Of a DNA stretch of 64,000 bases, positions 62,792 through 64,000 are shown one piece after another. Under the pieces are notes generated by a model, which did no database searches, was not told where the DNA came from, and saw only the letters and a program-made list of their open reading frames with translations. The DNA comes from Cladosporium sp. IMV 00045 (taxonomy: Eukaryota; Ascomycota; Dothideomycetes; Cladosporiales; Cladosporiaceae): positions 1-64,000 of the forward strand of contig MSJI02000624.1 of NCBI GenBank assembly GCA_001931905.2, read 5' to 3'. Each line of letters starts with the position of its first letter. The first letter of the stretch is position 1. The position numbers and the translations under genes are program-made.

Positions 62792-64000
62792 CTAGGTGCT
62801 TGCTTGTTCAACGATCTGTTTACGAGCTGGTATAGCTGGTATAGCTGCGCTGACACTCTGAGCTCTGATTGGCCAGCCTGAACACCGACCGAGGCTGCCG
62901 GCGAGCGCCGGTGAGGTGGAATTTGGAGAGGAGATAGAACCGTCTCCGTACACTTCGACCTCACATGATGACACTATACTTGTGATCTTCGTAACTCGGT
63001 AGGATCTGGATACGTCAGCTTGTCTCTGCGATGCGTTGTGCTGGAAAATACGTACCTCTGAGGTCAATATCTCGCGAAAGACGGAGGAATCGACCGTTGT
63101 GCCATCACAGTTTTTGGCATAATGATTCTCACACACCTGGAGAGGCACTTCGATCGACAATGCTGCGTGCTGCAAGCCCTGGATACTGACCTTGACCAGT
63201 ATGGCATAATCACGGCTTGCGAGTAGGTGAGAAAAGGTCGGAATCGCATCGTCTTCAATCTGGATTGGAATCGGGATTGTTCCTGAATGGCTTCTTTGTC
63301 CTGCTTCGCTGGCGGTAATTCGTACATCTTTCCTATCGGATGATCGAACTTCCAGAACACCCAGTGGCTTTGTCTCCGTTCTGGTATGCGGTCTTGTCTT
63401 ATTACTGCCGGTCGAATTGCCATCGGTCTCGTCTTCCTGTATTGCTCTTGTGCCATATCGAGTCCTTCCCCGCAGGTAGTACTCGATCCTAACAGGTCGC
63501 TTCCCAAGCTCGAAATCATCGTACGCCTCGCTGGATGTGGTCCAATCCATACGCAATACACCCACAGTGCCACAGCTGCCGTTGGTTGCGTGCCCTACTA
63601 CAGGCAAGGGTTCGGCCATTGCAAGATTGAGTCGAGCAAACGGTTTCGCAAACCACGATTTCCTCACGTCAGCGGATGCCTTCACAGCCTTCTCCTCAAG
63701 GAGGCTTTGTGAGTATGTCGGTGGCTCACTGTGAGGCGATGTTGTAATCTTGATCTTGCGTTTCGCAGAGATTGTTCTGATCGCTGTCTCCCCCAGCAGA
63801 CGGTATCGCAGGGTGACCTGTAAAAAGTACTCGATGAGCGGCTGCATGTACAACCGTCCCCAAGGATCCACGTATGATCGACCGGCTTCGCAGGACGGTG
63901 GCATCCTACCATTGGTATTTTTGCTCCGTGTAACGAGCTCTGGCAGAACGAAAGTGATGGGCACGATCACCGCGTCCCTTCCGCTTGCGGTGTTGATCAG
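62792..64000 (-). CDS. arrestin-like fungal protein, 5' end beyond the window
   Basis: The frame is open through the right edge (it reads LINTASGRDAVIVPITFVLP before the first in-window candidate start), so the N-terminus is missing. The visible 400 or so residues include PPSCEAGRSYVDPWGRLY, IEYFLQVTLRYRLLG and LEVRSSDRKDVRI, the beta-strand style of fungal arrestin-like proteins of unknown role. Near the 3' end a GTACGT at about 63056 could begin an intron, which would change the last 60 residues and move the stop to 62770. I favour the unspliced reading, because YRVTK and CEVEVYGDG look like arrestin strands. The gene starts outside this view; partners unknown. Confidence 0.7.
   Translation of the reverse strand: MINTASGRDAVIVPITFVLPELVTRSKNTNGRMPPSCEAGRSYVDPWGRLYMQPLIEYFLQVTLRYRLLGETAIRTISAKRKIKITTSPHSEPPTYSQSLLEEKAVKASADVRKSWFAKPFARLNLAMAEPLPVVGHATNGSCGTVGVLRMDWTTSSEAYDDFELGKRPVRIEYYLRGRTRYGTRAIQEDETDGNSTGSNKTRPHTRTETKPLGVLEVRSSDRKDVRITASEAGQRSHSGTIPIPIQIEDDAIPTFSHLLASRDYAILVKVSIQGLQHAALSIEVPLQVCENHYAKNCDGTTVDSSVFREILTSEVRIFQHNASQRQADVSRSYRVTKITSIVSSCEVEVYGDGSISSPNSTSPALAGSLGRCSGWPIRAQSVSAAIPAIPARKQIVEQAST

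Overview
The window is nuclear DNA of a filamentous ascomycete (Pezizomycotina). The evidence is intron-poor genes with short GT-AG introns of about 55-150 bases carrying CTAAC/CTGAC-type branch sites, many divergent or convergent gene pairs, and a gene set typical of these fungi: glycogen debranching enzyme, 3-carboxy-muconate cyclase, GT34 mannosyltransferase, Dal5-type permease and a fungal arrestin-like protein. Placement in Dothideomycetes is an inference from gene style only. I found no tRNA or rRNA gene, CRISPR array, complete transposon or prokaryote-type operon.

Layout. 0-9 kb: GNAT acetyltransferase, TRM61 (tRNA m1A58 methyltransferase) and GDB1 (glycogen debranching enzyme, three exons). 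9-18 kb: a six-exon MFS permease whose third intron does not keep frame, a HELAH putative metalloprotein with a 60-bp coding repeat, a J-domain protein whose first exon carries the HPD motif, an LRR protein, and a two-RRM protein readable only through a frame change at an A7 run. 18-31 kb: a 1587-residue acidic nuclear protein with three Myb/SANT-like repeats, a GT34 glycosyltransferase, a second MFS transporter and NAD-glycerol-3-phosphate dehydrogenase. 31-41 kb: a SERCA Ca2+-ATPase (1000 aa), SAD1/USP39 splicing factor, CCT2 chaperonin subunit (divergent promoter with SAD1) and a 3-beta-HSD-type dehydrogenase. 42-45 kb: two decaying paralogs of a fungal F-box-like family. 45-54 kb: a TPR-like protein, a small protein with three RRxS sites, twinfilin with a GC-AG intron, carboxy-muconate cyclase and kynurenine formamidase. 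54-64 kb: a protein with two chromo-like motifs, two unrecognised proteins, an ACAD11-like kinase with a PTS1-like tail, a TMEM14 protein and an arrestin-like protein cut by the right edge.

Most genes are unlinked housekeeping functions (tRNA modification, splicing, protein folding, calcium transport, glycogen and glycerol metabolism). The one metabolic pairing that may matter is the aromatic-catabolism pair at 50.9-53.5 kb. The unusual content lies in gene structure: start-codon-only exons in CCT2 and probably TMEM14, a GC-AG intron, a possible -1 frameshift site, and nonsense changes in the F-box-like paralogs that fit C-to-T change at CpA.
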